From: Adhaeribacter aerolatus
GTDB lineage: Bacteria > Bacteroidota > Bacteroidia > Cytophagales > Hymenobacteraceae
Reading direction: 5' to 3'
Length of the DNA stretch: 64,000 bases
Assembly: GCF_007991635.1 (NCBI RefSeq)
Contig: NZ_BJYS01000005.1
Span: 1 to 64,000 of the forward strand
A program made the position numbers and the translations under genes. Positions 9,389-18,856 of the stretch are shown here, in pieces (position 1 is the stretch's first letter; each line of letters opens with the position of its first letter). The notes under the pieces were generated by a model, which saw nothing but the letters and a program-made list of their open reading frames with translations, was not told the origin of the DNA and did not search any database.

Positions 9389-9737
9389 AGCCAAAAACAT
9401 CAGCATAAAAACCTGATTGCCAGCAAATTCAGAATAACCTGTTTATTAGCCAATATAATAGTAGAACTAGCCCTGTAGCAACCAATAATAACTATTTATT
9501 TACAGAAACAGACGAAATTTCATAAAAAAGCCCGGCTATTTGGCTCCAGAAACCAAACCAGCCGGGCTGTTATATTAAAATAAAACTTCTCGTGCGCTTA
9601 ATCTAATGCGAACACCAGGGGCCGGCAGGTGCTGATTTCGTTAGCCACTGGGCATTATATATACAGGCTAAAAATTATTTACTAAAGCTTGAGCATCCAG
9701 AAGATGAGAAAAGAAGATGCATAATTTTCAAGCTGAT
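9389..9737. other. Gene-free interval between the two paralogs
   Basis: Contains a terminator hairpin at 9524-9570 for the upstream minus-strand gene. The rest is AT-rich with no supported gene. A weak AAGCTTGA/TCAAGCT inverted repeat lies near 9684-9733. Confidence 0.6.
9524..9570 (-). terminator. Rho-independent terminator of paralog B
   Basis: agcccggct at 9530-9538 pairs with agccgggct at 9560-9568. On the minus strand the stem is followed directly by six T residues, so it ends transcripts of the 9738-10424 gene before paralog A. Confidence 0.8.
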
Positions 9738-10424
9738 TTATTTAACGAGTACAAACCCAATTTTAGCGCCAAGAGCCAAATGTGGCCGGGTAAAACTACC
9801 TTCCCGATTATCTACTGAGCCGAAAGAAAACCGTGTTGGTGGTTCTATGTTTTCTCCAAAAATCTGGTGATCTATTGTTATCCACCGCAATCCCAAACCC
9901 ACAAAATTATCTAATATTAATCTCCGGAAGACAATATATTCCTGGCCGACTTTTATACAACCGCCCCAGAGTTGACGATTCACATCCGAGTATTCGTAAT
10001 AGTAATTTTCGTCCTCTTTTAATAACCAGCTATCTATCTTTTGGTACTCTTCCGGACTATGGAATGCCTCGGCACTAAAATATAATTTGGATTTTTCATC
10101 GCCTTTAAGCCAATCTGGCTGCATAAAATATTTGAGTTCGGCCCGGAGTTTATAATAGTCGTGATAGCCATACCTGTTTTCCGGGTTCTGAAATATGGTT
10201 TTGGCCAATCCTTTGTAAGGTATGCCATAGTCTACGGATAGACCAATTTTATTCTGTATAGTTCCTTGTATACCTAATTGAATGGTTGCCGCCCGTGGAT
10301 CAAATAAACTTAAAGGCGAAAAGCGAAACTGCAGCGCACTTCTGTTTGGTTCCTGGGCTATGGACAAGCGGGTAAACAGGAGTAAAATCAGCAGAAGATT
10401 ACTTCTAAAAAATATATTTTTCAT
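9738..10424 (-). CDS. Outer-membrane beta-barrel-like protein, tandem paralog B
   Basis: 228 residues with a cleavable signal peptide (about 1-23, ending SIAQ). It aligns along its whole length with the 8693-9388 product: FSPLSLFDPRAAT, DYGIPYKGLAK, SPEEYQKIDSWL, YEYSDVNRQLWG, GLRWITIDHQIFGE and an FVLVK C terminus. Spacing of charged turns between amphipathic strands suggests a small outer-membrane barrel (inference). The paralogs are separated by a terminator, so they are probably expressed independently. Function is unknown. Confidence 0.8.
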   Translation of the reverse strand: MKNIFFRSNLLLILLLFTRLSIAQEPNRSALQFRFSPLSLFDPRAATIQLGIQGTIQNKIGLSVDYGIPYKGLAKTIFQNPENRYGYHDYYKLRAELKYFMQPDWLKGDEKSKLYFSAEAFHSPEEYQKIDSWLLKEDENYYYEYSDVNRQLWGGCIKVGQEYIVFRRLILDNFVGLGLRWITIDHQIFGENIEPPTRFSFGSVDNREGSFTRPHLALGAKIGFVLVK

Positions 10425-10790
10425 AGCTGAAGTTAGCTAAATCAAAAAGCAGGTAAGATTGCTGGTATATGAAAGATATATTTTATTCAGCCTATATAAT
10501 ATAATACGTGACCTCAGCCATAGAGGCCAATACTTTACTATTATTTCTGATACTAGCTTTTTCGGTTCTCTTGAAAAGGACTATTGTATAAAAGGCTTAC
10601 AGGCAATTACGAGTAACCCCAAAATTTTCTACTTTTCAATTCATGTAAAATATTCTTCCAAGATGACAACCTGGTAAAAGCTGTTAGGTATCAAAAATTT
10701 GTTCTGTACAAATATTTGATCCTGATTATAGAATAACTTTTTCCTCTCTATTTAGACTTAAATGTAAAAGGCTTGAATTTTAATTGCTGC
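10425..10790. other. Gene-free interval downstream of the esterase gene
   Basis: AT-rich. A 72-codon plus-strand frame beginning with TTG lies here but has no family resemblance or convincing start. The only structured feature is the hairpin at 10690-10720. Confidence 0.6.
10690..10720 (-). terminator. Hairpin downstream of the esterase gene
   Basis: atcaaaaatttgt at 10690-10702 pairs with acaaatatttgat at 10708-10720 (12 of 13) around a 5-base loop, about 70 bases past the esterase stop codon. No long U-run follows, so terminator function is tentative. Confidence 0.45.
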
Positions 10791-11582
10791 TCATTTAACA
10801 GATTTACCTTTCTGTAAGTTTTGCATAGCCTGGGCATATCTGCGGCCTAGTTCCCGGGCGGAGGTGGCATCAAAGTGGGTATTATCGCCTTTATGGGTTA
10901 AGCCCGCGGCGCTAACCACCGCCGTAAAAGGCACCTGGGCCGGCAATTGATTTAGTACCTGATTCATGCTTTTGAACGGCTCTTTAAAATACCCCAGTTC
11001 GCCGGCAACAAAGGGCAAATCAGGCGCGTCTAATTCGGTCCGGAAACGGTTAATCAAATCTTTTAACCTGACCAGGTGCAGTTGTTCCGCCGCCGGGTTG
11101 CTATCGGATTCGCCCTGGTGCCAGATAATGCCTTTTAAAACGCCGGTTTGCATGGCTGCTTTCGCACGGTCGATGGCTTCGTCGTACGGGTAGCCTTTGG
11201 TTTGATCGTGGTAGCCGCCTTTTACCCACGAAGTAATGGAAGAACCGCCATGCGCGGCAGGAATAAGGCCAATCCGGATTTTACCGGTAACAAGAGTTGC
11301 CATTTCGCGGCCAAACGAAAATCCCGGTCCGGTACCCGGATTTGGTTTATCCCAATGCAGCGGTTCTCTGGCCGGCTGCCACGTTTTGTCTTTGGCAAAG
11401 ACCAGCAAATTGGGTACGGTTACGGTATCAGGGCCAACCGGGGTAGCCCGCCCGGCCATATTCGATTGCCCTACGAGTAAATACAAATGCAAATCCGGAT
11501 CGGGCTGCTGGTTAGCTGTTTTAGTATGTACCTTACAACAAAACAAAAGCAGTAAAAGCAAAAAGCTGTAGCCGTATTTCAT
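10791..11582 (-). CDS. Sialate O-acetylesterase-type (SASA/CE6-like) esterase
   Basis: Exported SGNH-fold carbohydrate esterase expected to remove O-acetyl groups from sugars such as acetylated xylan or sialic acid (family knowledge; substrate unknown). The 263 residues begin with a hydrophobic leader containing LLFCC, so lipidation at Cys15 or Cys16 is possible. GQSNMAGR at 38-45 carries the nucleophile Ser40, HQGESD is at 155-160, and GDNTHFDA at 232-239 supplies the catalytic Asp/His pair. AAHGGSS near 109-115 gives the oxyanion-region glycines. It stands alone between the paralog pair and uvrA, with no glycosidase or SusCD partner adjacent. Confidence 0.88.
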   Translation of the reverse strand: MKYGYSFLLLLLLFCCKVHTKTANQQPDPDLHLYLLVGQSNMAGRATPVGPDTVTVPNLLVFAKDKTWQPAREPLHWDKPNPGTGPGFSFGREMATLVTGKIRIGLIPAAHGGSSITSWVKGGYHDQTKGYPYDEAIDRAKAAMQTGVLKGIIWHQGESDSNPAAEQLHLVRLKDLINRFRTELDAPDLPFVAGELGYFKEPFKSMNQVLNQLPAQVPFTAVVSAAGLTHKGDNTHFDATSARELGRRYAQAMQNLQKGKSVK

Positions 11583-11707
11583 ATTTTCTTTACCATTTCC
11601 GGCCCACGCAGCCGGTACCTGTAAATATATAAATCCTGCTTAAGAAAATAAGAGCTTTTTACTATAGCCCGAGCCAATATATAAGAGTGCCGAAATTCAA
11701 AATGGCT

Positions 11708-11734
11708 AAAAAAGAAGCTAACTTAGGCTAACTT
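11708..11734 (-). terminator. uvrA terminator overlapping its stop codon
   Basis: On the minus strand gaagttagc pairs with gttagcttc (two G-U wobbles) around a ctaa loop, followed by six T. The stem includes the last codons and stop of uvrA. Confidence 0.65.
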
Positions 11735-14533
11735 CTCTTTTAAATACCGGGCGGTATGGTTATCCTCCAGTTTCACCATATCTTCGGGGGTACCTTCAAA
11801 TAATAAATGGCCGCCGTTTAAGCCGCCTTCTGGCCCCATGTCAATAATCCAGTCGGCGCACTTAATAATATCCATGTTGTGCTCAATTATTAAAACCGAG
11901 TTGCCTTTATCAATCAGCGCATTAATCGCAGTGAGCAGTTTGCTGATATCGTGGAAGTGCAGACCGGTAGAAGGCTCGTCGAAGATAAACAGAATATTCT
12001 CGGAATGCGCGGTGGCGCCTTTGGTTAAGAACGAAGCTAATTTTACCCGCTGCGCTTCGCCGCCGCTGAGCGTATTCGACGACTGCCCCAAGCGGATATA
12101 ACCTAAGCCTACATCATCGAGCGGTCTTAGTTTTTCGGCTACTTTGGGTTGGTCTTTAAAGAAACCAATGCTGTCGGCAATGGTCATGTCCAGCACCTCG
12201 GCAATATTTTTATCCTGGTACTTTACGTCCAGAATATCCTGCTTAAACTTATGGCCGTTGCAGCTTTCGCACTTCAGGTAAATATCGGCCATAAACTGCA
12301 TTTCTATTTTTACCTGGCCTTCGCCCTGGCACACCTCGCAGCGGCCGCCTTCAATATTAAAAGAGAAATGCGAGGGCTTAAAGCCCCGGGCTTTGGCCAA
12401 TGGCTGGTCGGCAAAAAGTGTCCGGATGCTGTCGTAGGCTTTTACATAGGTAACCGGGTTAGACCGCGACGACTTGCCAATCGGGTTCTGATCCACGAAT
12501 TCCACGTGCGCTACTTTAGAATAATCGCCCTGAATTTTATCGAACTTGCCGGTAGCATCGGAGTGGCCGCCTAATATTTTGGTAAGCGCCGGGTGCAATA
12601 TTTTTTTAATCAGGGTTGATTTTCCGGAACCGCTCACGCCCGTTACTACTGTCATGACATCGAGCGGAAACTTAACGCTCACGTTTTTAAGGTTGTTTTC
12701 ACGTGCGCCTAATATTTCTACGGCATTGCGCCATTTGCGGCGTTGGGCCGGTACCGGTACGGCCATCTCGCCGCTTAAATATTTACCGGTGTAGGTCTGG
12801 GGCGTTTTTAAAATATCGTCGAAAGTTCCCTGGAACATGAGGTTGCCGCCACCCGAGCCAGCTTCCGGCCCGATATCAATAATCTGGTCGGCAATTTCCA
12901 TCATTTTTTCTTCGTGCTCTACCACAATTACGGTGTTGCCCATTTGCTGCAAAGAACGCAACACGCCAATGAGTTGCTCGGCATCGCGCGGGTGCAGGCC
13001 AATACTAGGTTCATCCAGAATATACATAGAACCTACCAAGGCACTGCCCAACGAAGTAGCCAGGTTTATGCGCTGCGACTCTCCGCCCGATAAGGTAGAA
13101 GAAAGCCGGTTGAGGGTTAAATAGCCCAAACCAACCCGCACCAGGTAACTCAAACGATTCGTGATTTCAATAGCCAGGCGATCGGCTACGGCGGTTTCGT
13201 GCGCGTCCAGTTCTAAGTGCTGGAAAAATTCGAGTACGCCGGTTACAGGTTTCAGCAATAAATCGGTTATGCTCTGGGCGTTTATTTTTACGTACGAGGC
13301 ATCTTTGCGCAGGCGGGTGCCGCGGCAATCCGGGCAAGTAGTGCGGCCCCGGTAGCGGCTTAGCATGACGCGGTATTGTATTTTGTGCGTTTGGGTCTGA
13401 ATGTGGTCGAAAAAAGCGTGCAAGCCATCGAAATATTCATTGCCGGTCCAGAGGAGTTGCTGTTGTTCTTCGGTTAGTTCGTTAAAGGGCCGATGAATTG
13501 GAAAATCGAACAGAATGCCGTTTTTAATTAACGGCTTCTGCCATTCACTTTGCTTTTCGGTCCGCCACGGCGCAATGGCGCCTTCGTAAACCGACAAACT
13601 TTTGTCTGGAATAACCAAATCCTCGTCGATGCCCAGCACGGTACCAAAACCTTCGCAGCGCTGGCAAGCACCGTAAGGGTTGTTAAAGCTGAAGAAATTT
13701 ACGTTGGGCTCTTCAAACACCATTCCGTCCAGCTCAAACCTATCCGAGAAGACGCGGGTTTCTTCGCCAAAAATTACGTGGCACTCGCCGTGGCCTTCGA
13801 AAAATGCCGTTTGCACCGAGTCGGAAACCCGGAACTGCAAATCTTCGTCGTCTTTGCGCACGACAGCCCGGTCAATCAAAATAAAAACTTGTTCGGTAAT
13901 ATCAGCAGCACCGCCGGCTAATAAATCTTCGATAAACAGCACCTGGCCGCTGGTATAAATTCGGGAGTAGCCTTTCTGCAAAAGTAAATCCAGTTCCCGG
14001 GCCATTTCGCGGCCATGCTGCAACTGCAAGGGAGCCAGAATCATTACCCGGGCGCCATCATCGAGGTTGAAAATAAAATCAACTACATCGCTTACCGAGT
14101 TTTTCTTTACCTGCTGCCCCGAAATTGGCGAAATGGTGCGACCAATACGGGCGTAAAGCAATTTTAAGTAATCGTAAATTTCGGTGCTGGTGCCTACCGT
14201 GGAGCGGTTATTTTTAATGCTTACCTTTTGCTCAATGGCAATGGCCGGACTAATGCCCCGGATATAATCGACATCGGGCTTATCCATACGGCCCAAGAAC
14301 TGGCGAGCATAGGAGCTTAAGCTTTCTACGTACATGCGCTGGCCTTCGGCATACAAGGTATCGAAAGCCAGCGACGATTTGCCGGAGCCCGAAAGGCCGG
14401 TAACCACAATAAATTTATTGCGCGGCAAAGCCACGCTCAGGTTTTTTAAATTATGAACCCGCGCGTTTTTTATTAAAATAAACTGCTTTGGGTCTAGGGT
14501 ATCTATAATATTATTATCGGTATGTGAAGTCAT
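11723..14533 (-). CDS. uvrA: Excinuclease ABC subunit UvrA
   Basis: Damage-recognition ATPase of nucleotide excision repair, working with UvrB and UvrC in the cytoplasm. With the ATG at 14533 it is 936 residues, close to the 940 of the E. coli protein. First Walker A GLSGSGKS is at 46-53. Zinc-type CxxC pairs are at about 290/293 and 400/403. The first ABC signature LSGGESQR is near 481, with LDEPSIGLH following. The second half has [10 protein letters not shown], a CEVC...CESC zinc module and [12 protein letters not shown]. The frame stays open upstream to 14734, but those 67 codons do not look like UvrA and overlap the likely promoter at 14603-14610, so the later start is chosen. UvrB and UvrC are not in the window. 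Confidence 0.97.
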   Translation of the reverse strand: MTSHTDNNIIDTLDPKQFILIKNARVHNLKNLSVALPRNKFIVVTGLSGSGKSSLAFDTLYAEGQRMYVESLSSYARQFLGRMDKPDVDYIRGISPAIAIEQKVSIKNNRSTVGTSTEIYDYLKLLYARIGRTISPISGQQVKKNSVSDVVDFIFNLDDGARVMILAPLQLQHGREMARELDLLLQKGYSRIYTSGQVLFIEDLLAGGAADITEQVFILIDRAVVRKDDEDLQFRVSDSVQTAFFEGHGECHVIFGEETRVFSDRFELDGMVFEEPNVNFFSFNNPYGACQRCEGFGTVLGIDEDLVIPDKSLSVYEGAIAPWRTEKQSEWQKPLIKNGILFDFPIHRPFNELTEEQQQLLWTGNEYFDGLHAFFDHIQTQTHKIQYRVMLSRYRGRTTCPDCRGTRLRKDASYVKINAQSITDLLLKPVTGVLEFFQHLELDAHETAVADRLAIEITNRLSYLVRVGLGYLTLNRLSSTLSGGESQRINLATSLGSALVGSMYILDEPSIGLHPRDAEQLIGVLRSLQQMGNTVIVVEHEEKMMEIADQIIDIGPEAGSGGGNLMFQGTFDDILKTPQTYTGKYLSGEMAVPVPAQRRKWRNAVEILGARENNLKNVSVKFPLDVMTVVTGVSGSGKSTLIKKILHPALTKILGGHSDATGKFDKIQGDYSKVAHVEFVDQNPIGKSSRSNPVTYVKAYDSIRTLFADQPLAKARGFKPSHFSFNIEGGRCEVCQGEGQVKIEMQFMADIYLKCESCNGHKFKQDILDVKYQDKNIAEVLDMTIADSIGFFKDQPKVAEKLRPLDDVGLGYIRLGQSSNTLSGGEAQRVKLASFLTKGATAHSENILFIFDEPSTGLHFHDISKLLTAINALIDKGNSVLIIEHNMDIIKCADWIIDMGPEGGLNGGHLLFEGTPEDMVKLEDNHTARYLKEKLA

Positions 14534-14602
14534 GCTGTAAGGTTGGTCCAAAACCATTCTATCCGTAACAAAACTCCAGACGAAAAGATTGGTTTTCCGG
14601 CG

Positions 14603-14610
14603 CAAATTTA
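14603..14610 (-). promoter_or_regulatory. Candidate -7 element for uvrA
   Basis: The minus strand reads TAAATTTG followed by CGCCGG, matching the Bacteroidota TAnnTTTG -7 consensus about 70 bases before the uvrA ATG. A TTG lies 24 bases further upstream, slightly beyond the usual -33 spacing. Confidence 0.45.
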
Positions 14611-14776
14611 CGAATACATTACCGGAATAGGAAGCAATGCTTTTTACCTTTTGGTTTACCGGCCTGAAAAACAAATAAATACCTAAAACCTTGGTTCTCT
14701 GCCCATACTTTTGTAACGTAGTATCAGCTAACACGTAAATTTTAAGTCACTCACAATTTAAACAAACGCTAAAACT

Positions 14777-14920
14777 ATGGGTAAAGGAGATAAAAAATCC
14801 AGAAAAGGTAAATTAGTTAAAGGATCGTTCGGCAATAGCCGTCCGCATAAACCAACCAAGAAAACCGAAGAAAAAACAGCCACCCCTAAAAATGCTGCGG
14901 CTCCTGCCGCTACGAAGTAG
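14777..14920 (+). CDS. Small ribosomal subunit protein Thx
   Basis: A 47-residue, very basic protein missed by length-filtered ORF calls. It begins MGKGDKKSRKGKLVKG and continues with SFGNSRPHKP, the signature of the bacterial Thx/bTHX family that binds at the top of the 30S head. An Ala/Pro/Thr/Lys-rich tail follows. The ATG is unambiguous, and the gene is followed within 25 bases by a good rho-independent terminator, so it forms its own short transcript. It is divergent from uvrA with 243 bases between start codons. Confidence 0.9.
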   Translation: MGKGDKKSRKGKLVKGSFGNSRPHKPTKKTEEKTATPKNAAAPAATK

Positions 14921-15359
14921 TTCATTTTTCTTCCCGGAAAATAAGCCCTCTCTGTTTACCGGGAGGGCTTCTTGTTTTTTGCTATTGCCTTCTTCCGTGA
15001 ATGGTATAACCAACTACATTAGTTTCTGAAAATTGGTAGTAATTAAAATTAAAACCGTATCTAAACTATAACTAGCCTGCATCTGCGTTCCTAATTCCTG
15101 AAACTGGGTGCGTTGCCTCTATAGCTAAATTTTAATTATTCTAATTCCTACCGTTTCACCCTATAAATAAATTACGCCAACCTTACCCTAAAAAATGGGT
15201 AAAATATGCCTGTTTAGCTTGTCTGAAAAGCAAAATATGCCCAAGCTTAAAACATATTCATTCCGCAGTAAAAAATGGTGCTGAAAGAAGAAAATTTTAA
15301 TTAAATTTAATCGTTTCCATAAGAAACCCAATAATCCAACCGATTACAGAATAACGCAT
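14921..15359. other. Gene-free leader region before the SusC gene
   Basis: After the Thx terminator the interval is AT-rich. A short ttaccc/gggtaa hairpin lies at 15183-15202 and a direct repeat of aaaatatgcc at 15201-15210 and 15232-15241. No convincing TAnnTTTG promoter element was found. A 15-codon ATG frame at 15238 is not supported as a gene. Confidence 0.5.
14942..14980 (+). terminator. Thx terminator
   Basis: aagccctc at 14943-14950 pairs with gagggctt at 14963-14970, followed by cttgtttttt. Confidence 0.85.
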
Positions 15360-18300
15360 ATGAATAAAACCATTTACACAAAAGTAAAGGGTAAAGTATT
15401 TCTGCTGCTGCTGGCCACCATCTGCCCGATGGTAACCGCAAGTGCCTATGCTTTTAAAGAAAAATCTGCAAATTTAGTTTTAGCCGATATTGTAGTTAAA
15501 GGTACCGTCCGTATTCAGGGGAGCGGGGGCCAACCGGCCGAAGCCATGCCTGGCATTAACGTTATAGAAAAAGGCACCCAGAACGGCACAATCACCGATG
15601 CCCAGGGCAATTTTCAGCTTGCCGTGAAAGACAATGCCGTGCTGGTGTTTTCGATGGTTGGTTATCAGTCCCAGGAAGTACCGGTTAGCAACCGCACCAC
15701 CATTAACGTTACGCTGGCCGAAGGCGGCAAGAGTTTAGAGGAGGTAGTGGTTACGGGTTATCAAACCATCGACCGAAAAATGTTTACCGGCTCTGCGGCT
15801 TTGTTAAAGGCTGGTGACGCCAAACGAGAAGGTATTACGGATGTTAGCCGCATGCTGGAAGGCCGGGTAGCCGGCGTATCGGTGCAAAACGTATCGGGTA
15901 CTTTTGGTGCCGCGCCTAAAATACGCGTGCGGGGGGCTACATCCATTACCGGCGATAATAAACCGTTGTGGGTAGTAGATGGGGTAATTCTGGAAGATGT
16001 AATTAATATTTCGAATGAGCAGTTATCAACCGGCGACCCTTCTACCCTGATTGGTTCTTCGGTAGCCGGTTTAAACCCCGACGATATCGAAAGTTTCCAG
16101 ATTCTGAAAGATGCCTCCGCCACTGCGATGTACGGTGCCCGCGCGATGAACGGGGTAGTTGTTATTACCACCAAAAAGGGTAAAATTGGCAAACCCATTG
16201 TATCGTATACCGGTAATTACAGCAGCTACTTAAAACCCACCTATCGTTCTTTTGATATCATGAACTCCGCCGACCAGATGTCGGTGTATTTAGAACTGGA
16301 ACGGAAAGGCTGGTTAAACCATTCGGATGCCTCGCGCCGGCAGAATGGGGGTGTTTTTACGAAAATGTACGATCTCATAAACTCCTACGATGAGGGTACC
16401 GGCACATTTGGTTTACAGAATACCCCAGAAGCACGGGCTGCTTTTTTAAACCGCTACGCCCGCACCAATACGGATTGGTTTAATACGTTGTTCCGGAACT
16501 CTTTTATGCAGGAGCACTCGTTAAGCATCTCGTCCGGAACCGAAAAATCGCAGCTATATTTTTCTACGAGCTATTTACAGGATAACGGCTGGAGCCTAGC
16601 CGACCAGGTGAAGCGCTTTACCGGAAACGCCCGGGCCAACTTTAATATTTCAGATAAAATATCGATTGGCTTAATTTCGCAAGGTTCTATCCGGGATCAG
16701 CAGGCACCCGGCACGGTAGGCCGCATCAGCAACCCGGTTACCGGGCAGTACGACCGCGATTTCGATATAAATCCGTTTAGCTATGCCCTGAATACCAGCC
16801 GCACCTTAACGGCTTACGACGAGAATGGCAACCGCGAGTACTTCCGCCGAAACTTCGCCCCTTTTAATATCCTGGACGAGATTGAAAACAACACGCTGGA
16901 CCTGTCGTTGCTGGACCTGAAACTACAGGGCGATTTTTCTTATAAAATCCGGAATAATCTGAAATATTCGTTTCTGGGGGCCATCCGTTACGCCAAAACC
17001 AACCAGGAACACCGGGTGCGGGAAAATTCGAATATGGCCAATGCTTACCGGGCAGCCGGCGATGCTACCGTACAGGCCGCCAACAAATATTTATACCGCG
17101 ACCCCGACAACCCCGAAGCCCAGCCAGTAGTGGTGCTGCCTTACGGCGGTTTTTACAATACCACCGACGATAATATTGTAAGCTATAACTTCCGGAATAA
17201 TTTAGAATGGGATAAAACCCTGAACGAGGTTCATACTTTGCGCTTTTTTGCATCGCAGGAACTTAGGTATGCCGACCGCCAGAACAAAGTTTTTAATGGC
17301 TATGGTTACCAGTACGACAAAGGCGGCGTACCCTATATAGACTATCGTATTGTTAAGAAAAACGTGGAGGGTAATTTTAATTATTACGACATGAACATGC
17401 GGTACGACCGGTTTCTGGCGTATATGGCCAATGGCGCTTATTCGTACAGAGGCAAATACAACCTAAATGGTACCGTTCGTTACGATGGCTCTAACCTGCT
17501 GGGAGAGGCCCGCACGGCCCGCTGGCTACCCACCTGGAACATTAGCGGTTCCTGGAACCTGGATACCGAACCCTTTATGGAACGCTTTGCCGGTATTGCC
17601 AACCGCTTAACCTTACGTGCTACCTACGGCCTTACCGCCAGTATGGGCAATGCTACCAACTCCAGTTTGGTATTACAAAATGCCAGCACCCGCCGGCCTT
17701 ACTTATCAGAAGTTGAATCGCAGATTAGTATTCAATACCTCGAAAACTCAGAACTGACCTGGGAGAAGCAGTACGAAACCAACATTGGCCTGGATGCCGG
17801 TTTGTTTAACGAACGGATAAACTTAACCATAGATGCTTACCACCGGAACGGTTTCGACCTGATTGGGGAACTGCGCACCTCCGGTATTGGCGGAGAAGCC
17901 ATTAAAACGGCCAATTATGCCGATATGACTTCGCAAGGAGTGGAATTAACGCTGGGGGGTAATGTCATAAACCAAAAAGATTATGGTTTCCGCACCCAGC
18001 TTACGGCTGCTTACAACAGAGGCAAAATTACCAACTTAAAAAACGAGCCTAATATATGGGCATTGGTTACCTCCGATGGTGGACCAAAAGAAGGTTATCC
18101 GTACCGCGGTTTGTTTTCCATCCCTTTCGCAGGGCTCGATCCTACCACTGGTTCGCCCTTGTTTAAAAATAATGAAGGAGAAAGCACCGGCAATATTTAC
18201 CTACAGGGACAGGAAACCGACTTTTTAAAGTACGAAGGGCCCATCGACCCAATTTTCACCGGCGGCTGGTTTAATGCATTTCGGTACAAAAACTTTTCTT

Positions 18301-18761
18301 TGTCGGGCTTGGTAACCTACAGCGGGGGCAATAAACTGCGACTTAACCCAGCGTTTGCCACCAGCTACACCGACCTGGATGCCATGCCGAACGCCTTTAT
18401 AAAACGCTGGACCCTGCCCGGCGACGAAGAAACGACCAATGTACCTTCTATTCTGGACCGGATTGAGGCGTCGCAACTAGGGGGCACTTACCCGTACAAT
18501 AACTACAATTATTCCTCGGCCCGGGTAGTAGATGGTGATTTCGTGCGGCTAAAACAAGTATCGCTTACGTATACCTTACCGCCCACCCGCATCAGCAGCA
18601 TTGGCCTGAACAACCTTTCGTTAAGTTTAGTAGCCAATAACTTGTGGTTAATTTACGCCGATAAACGCTTGAATGGTCAGGATCCGGAGTTTTTCAGTTC
18701 CGGTGGCGTAGCCATGCCAATTCCGCGTCAGTTTACTTTGTCCTTAAAAATTGGTTTATAA
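15360..18761 (+). CDS. SusC/RagA-type TonB-dependent outer-membrane importer
   Basis: The 22-strand barrel component of a SusCD import complex, powered through TonB. 1133 residues. A long signal peptide (about 1-32) precedes a carboxypeptidase-regulatory-like domain (about 47-120, with ITDAQGNFQL and VFSMVGYQ). The TonB-box-like EEVVVTGY lies near 127-134. The plug carries LEGRVAGVSVQ, IRVRGATSI, WVVDGVI and DIESFQILKDASATAMYG, then GVVVITTKKGK. The barrel ends in FTLSLKIGL with a near-terminal aromatic/aliphatic pattern. It is the first gene of a four-gene plus-strand cassette with a SusD, a metallohydrolase lipoprotein and a DUF4302 protein. Substrate cannot be read from sequence. Confidence 0.95.
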   Translation: MNKTIYTKVKGKVFLLLLATICPMVTASAYAFKEKSANLVLADIVVKGTVRIQGSGGQPAEAMPGINVIEKGTQNGTITDAQGNFQLAVKDNAVLVFSMVGYQSQEVPVSNRTTINVTLAEGGKSLEEVVVTGYQTIDRKMFTGSAALLKAGDAKREGITDVSRMLEGRVAGVSVQNVSGTFGAAPKIRVRGATSITGDNKPLWVVDGVILEDVINISNEQLSTGDPSTLIGSSVAGLNPDDIESFQILKDASATAMYGARAMNGVVVITTKKGKIGKPIVSYTGNYSSYLKPTYRSFDIMNSADQMSVYLELERKGWLNHSDASRRQNGGVFTKMYDLINSYDEGTGTFGLQNTPEARAAFLNRYARTNTDWFNTLFRNSFMQEHSLSISSGTEKSQLYFSTSYLQDNGWSLADQVKRFTGNARANFNISDKISIGLISQGSIRDQQAPGTVGRISNPVTGQYDRDFDINPFSYALNTSRTLTAYDENGNREYFRRNFAPFNILDEIENNTLDLSLLDLKLQGDFSYKIRNNLKYSFLGAIRYAKTNQEHRVRENSNMANAYRAAGDATVQAANKYLYRDPDNPEAQPVVVLPYGGFYNTTDDNIVSYNFRNNLEWDKTLNEVHTLRFFASQELRYADRQNKVFNGYGYQYDKGGVPYIDYRIVKKNVEGNFNYYDMNMRYDRFLAYMANGAYSYRGKYNLNGTVRYDGSNLLGEARTARWLPTWNISGSWNLDTEPFMERFAGIANRLTLRATYGLTASMGNATNSSLVLQNASTRRPYLSEVESQISIQYLENSELTWEKQYETNIGLDAGLFNERINLTIDAYHRNGFDLIGELRTSGIGGEAIKTANYADMTSQGVELTLGGNVINQKDYGFRTQLTAAYNRGKITNLKNEPNIWALVTSDGGPKEGYPYRGLFSIPFAGLDPTTGSPLFKNNEGESTGNIYLQGQETDFLKYEGPIDPIFTGGWFNAFRYKNFSLSGLVTYSGGNKLRLNPAFATSYTDLDAMPNAFIKRWTLPGDEETTNVPSILDRIEASQLGGTYPYNNYNYSSARVVDGDFVRLKQVSLTYTLPPTRISSIGLNNLSLSLVANNLWLIYADKRLNGQDPEFFSSGGVAMPIPRQFTLSLKIGL

Positions 18762-18856
18762 ATAGTTTAAAGCCTGGTTTAGCTGTTTTGGCAGAAGCCA
18801 CAAATATTATCACTTTTAACCTTAACAGCTTAATCCCTCATCCCTGAAAATTTTAA

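Noticed and set aside
10459-10677. 72-codon plus-strand frame starting with TTG
   Set aside because: No family resemblance, AT-rich random-looking composition, and no plausible initiation context.
14534-14734. 67-codon N-terminal extension of uvrA
   Set aside because: It has no UvrA similarity, covers a good -7 element, and the ATG at 14533 gives the normal UvrA length.
15238-15285. 15-codon ATG frame before the SusC gene, as a leader peptide
   Set aside because: Too short to support, and no attenuator hairpin sits after it.
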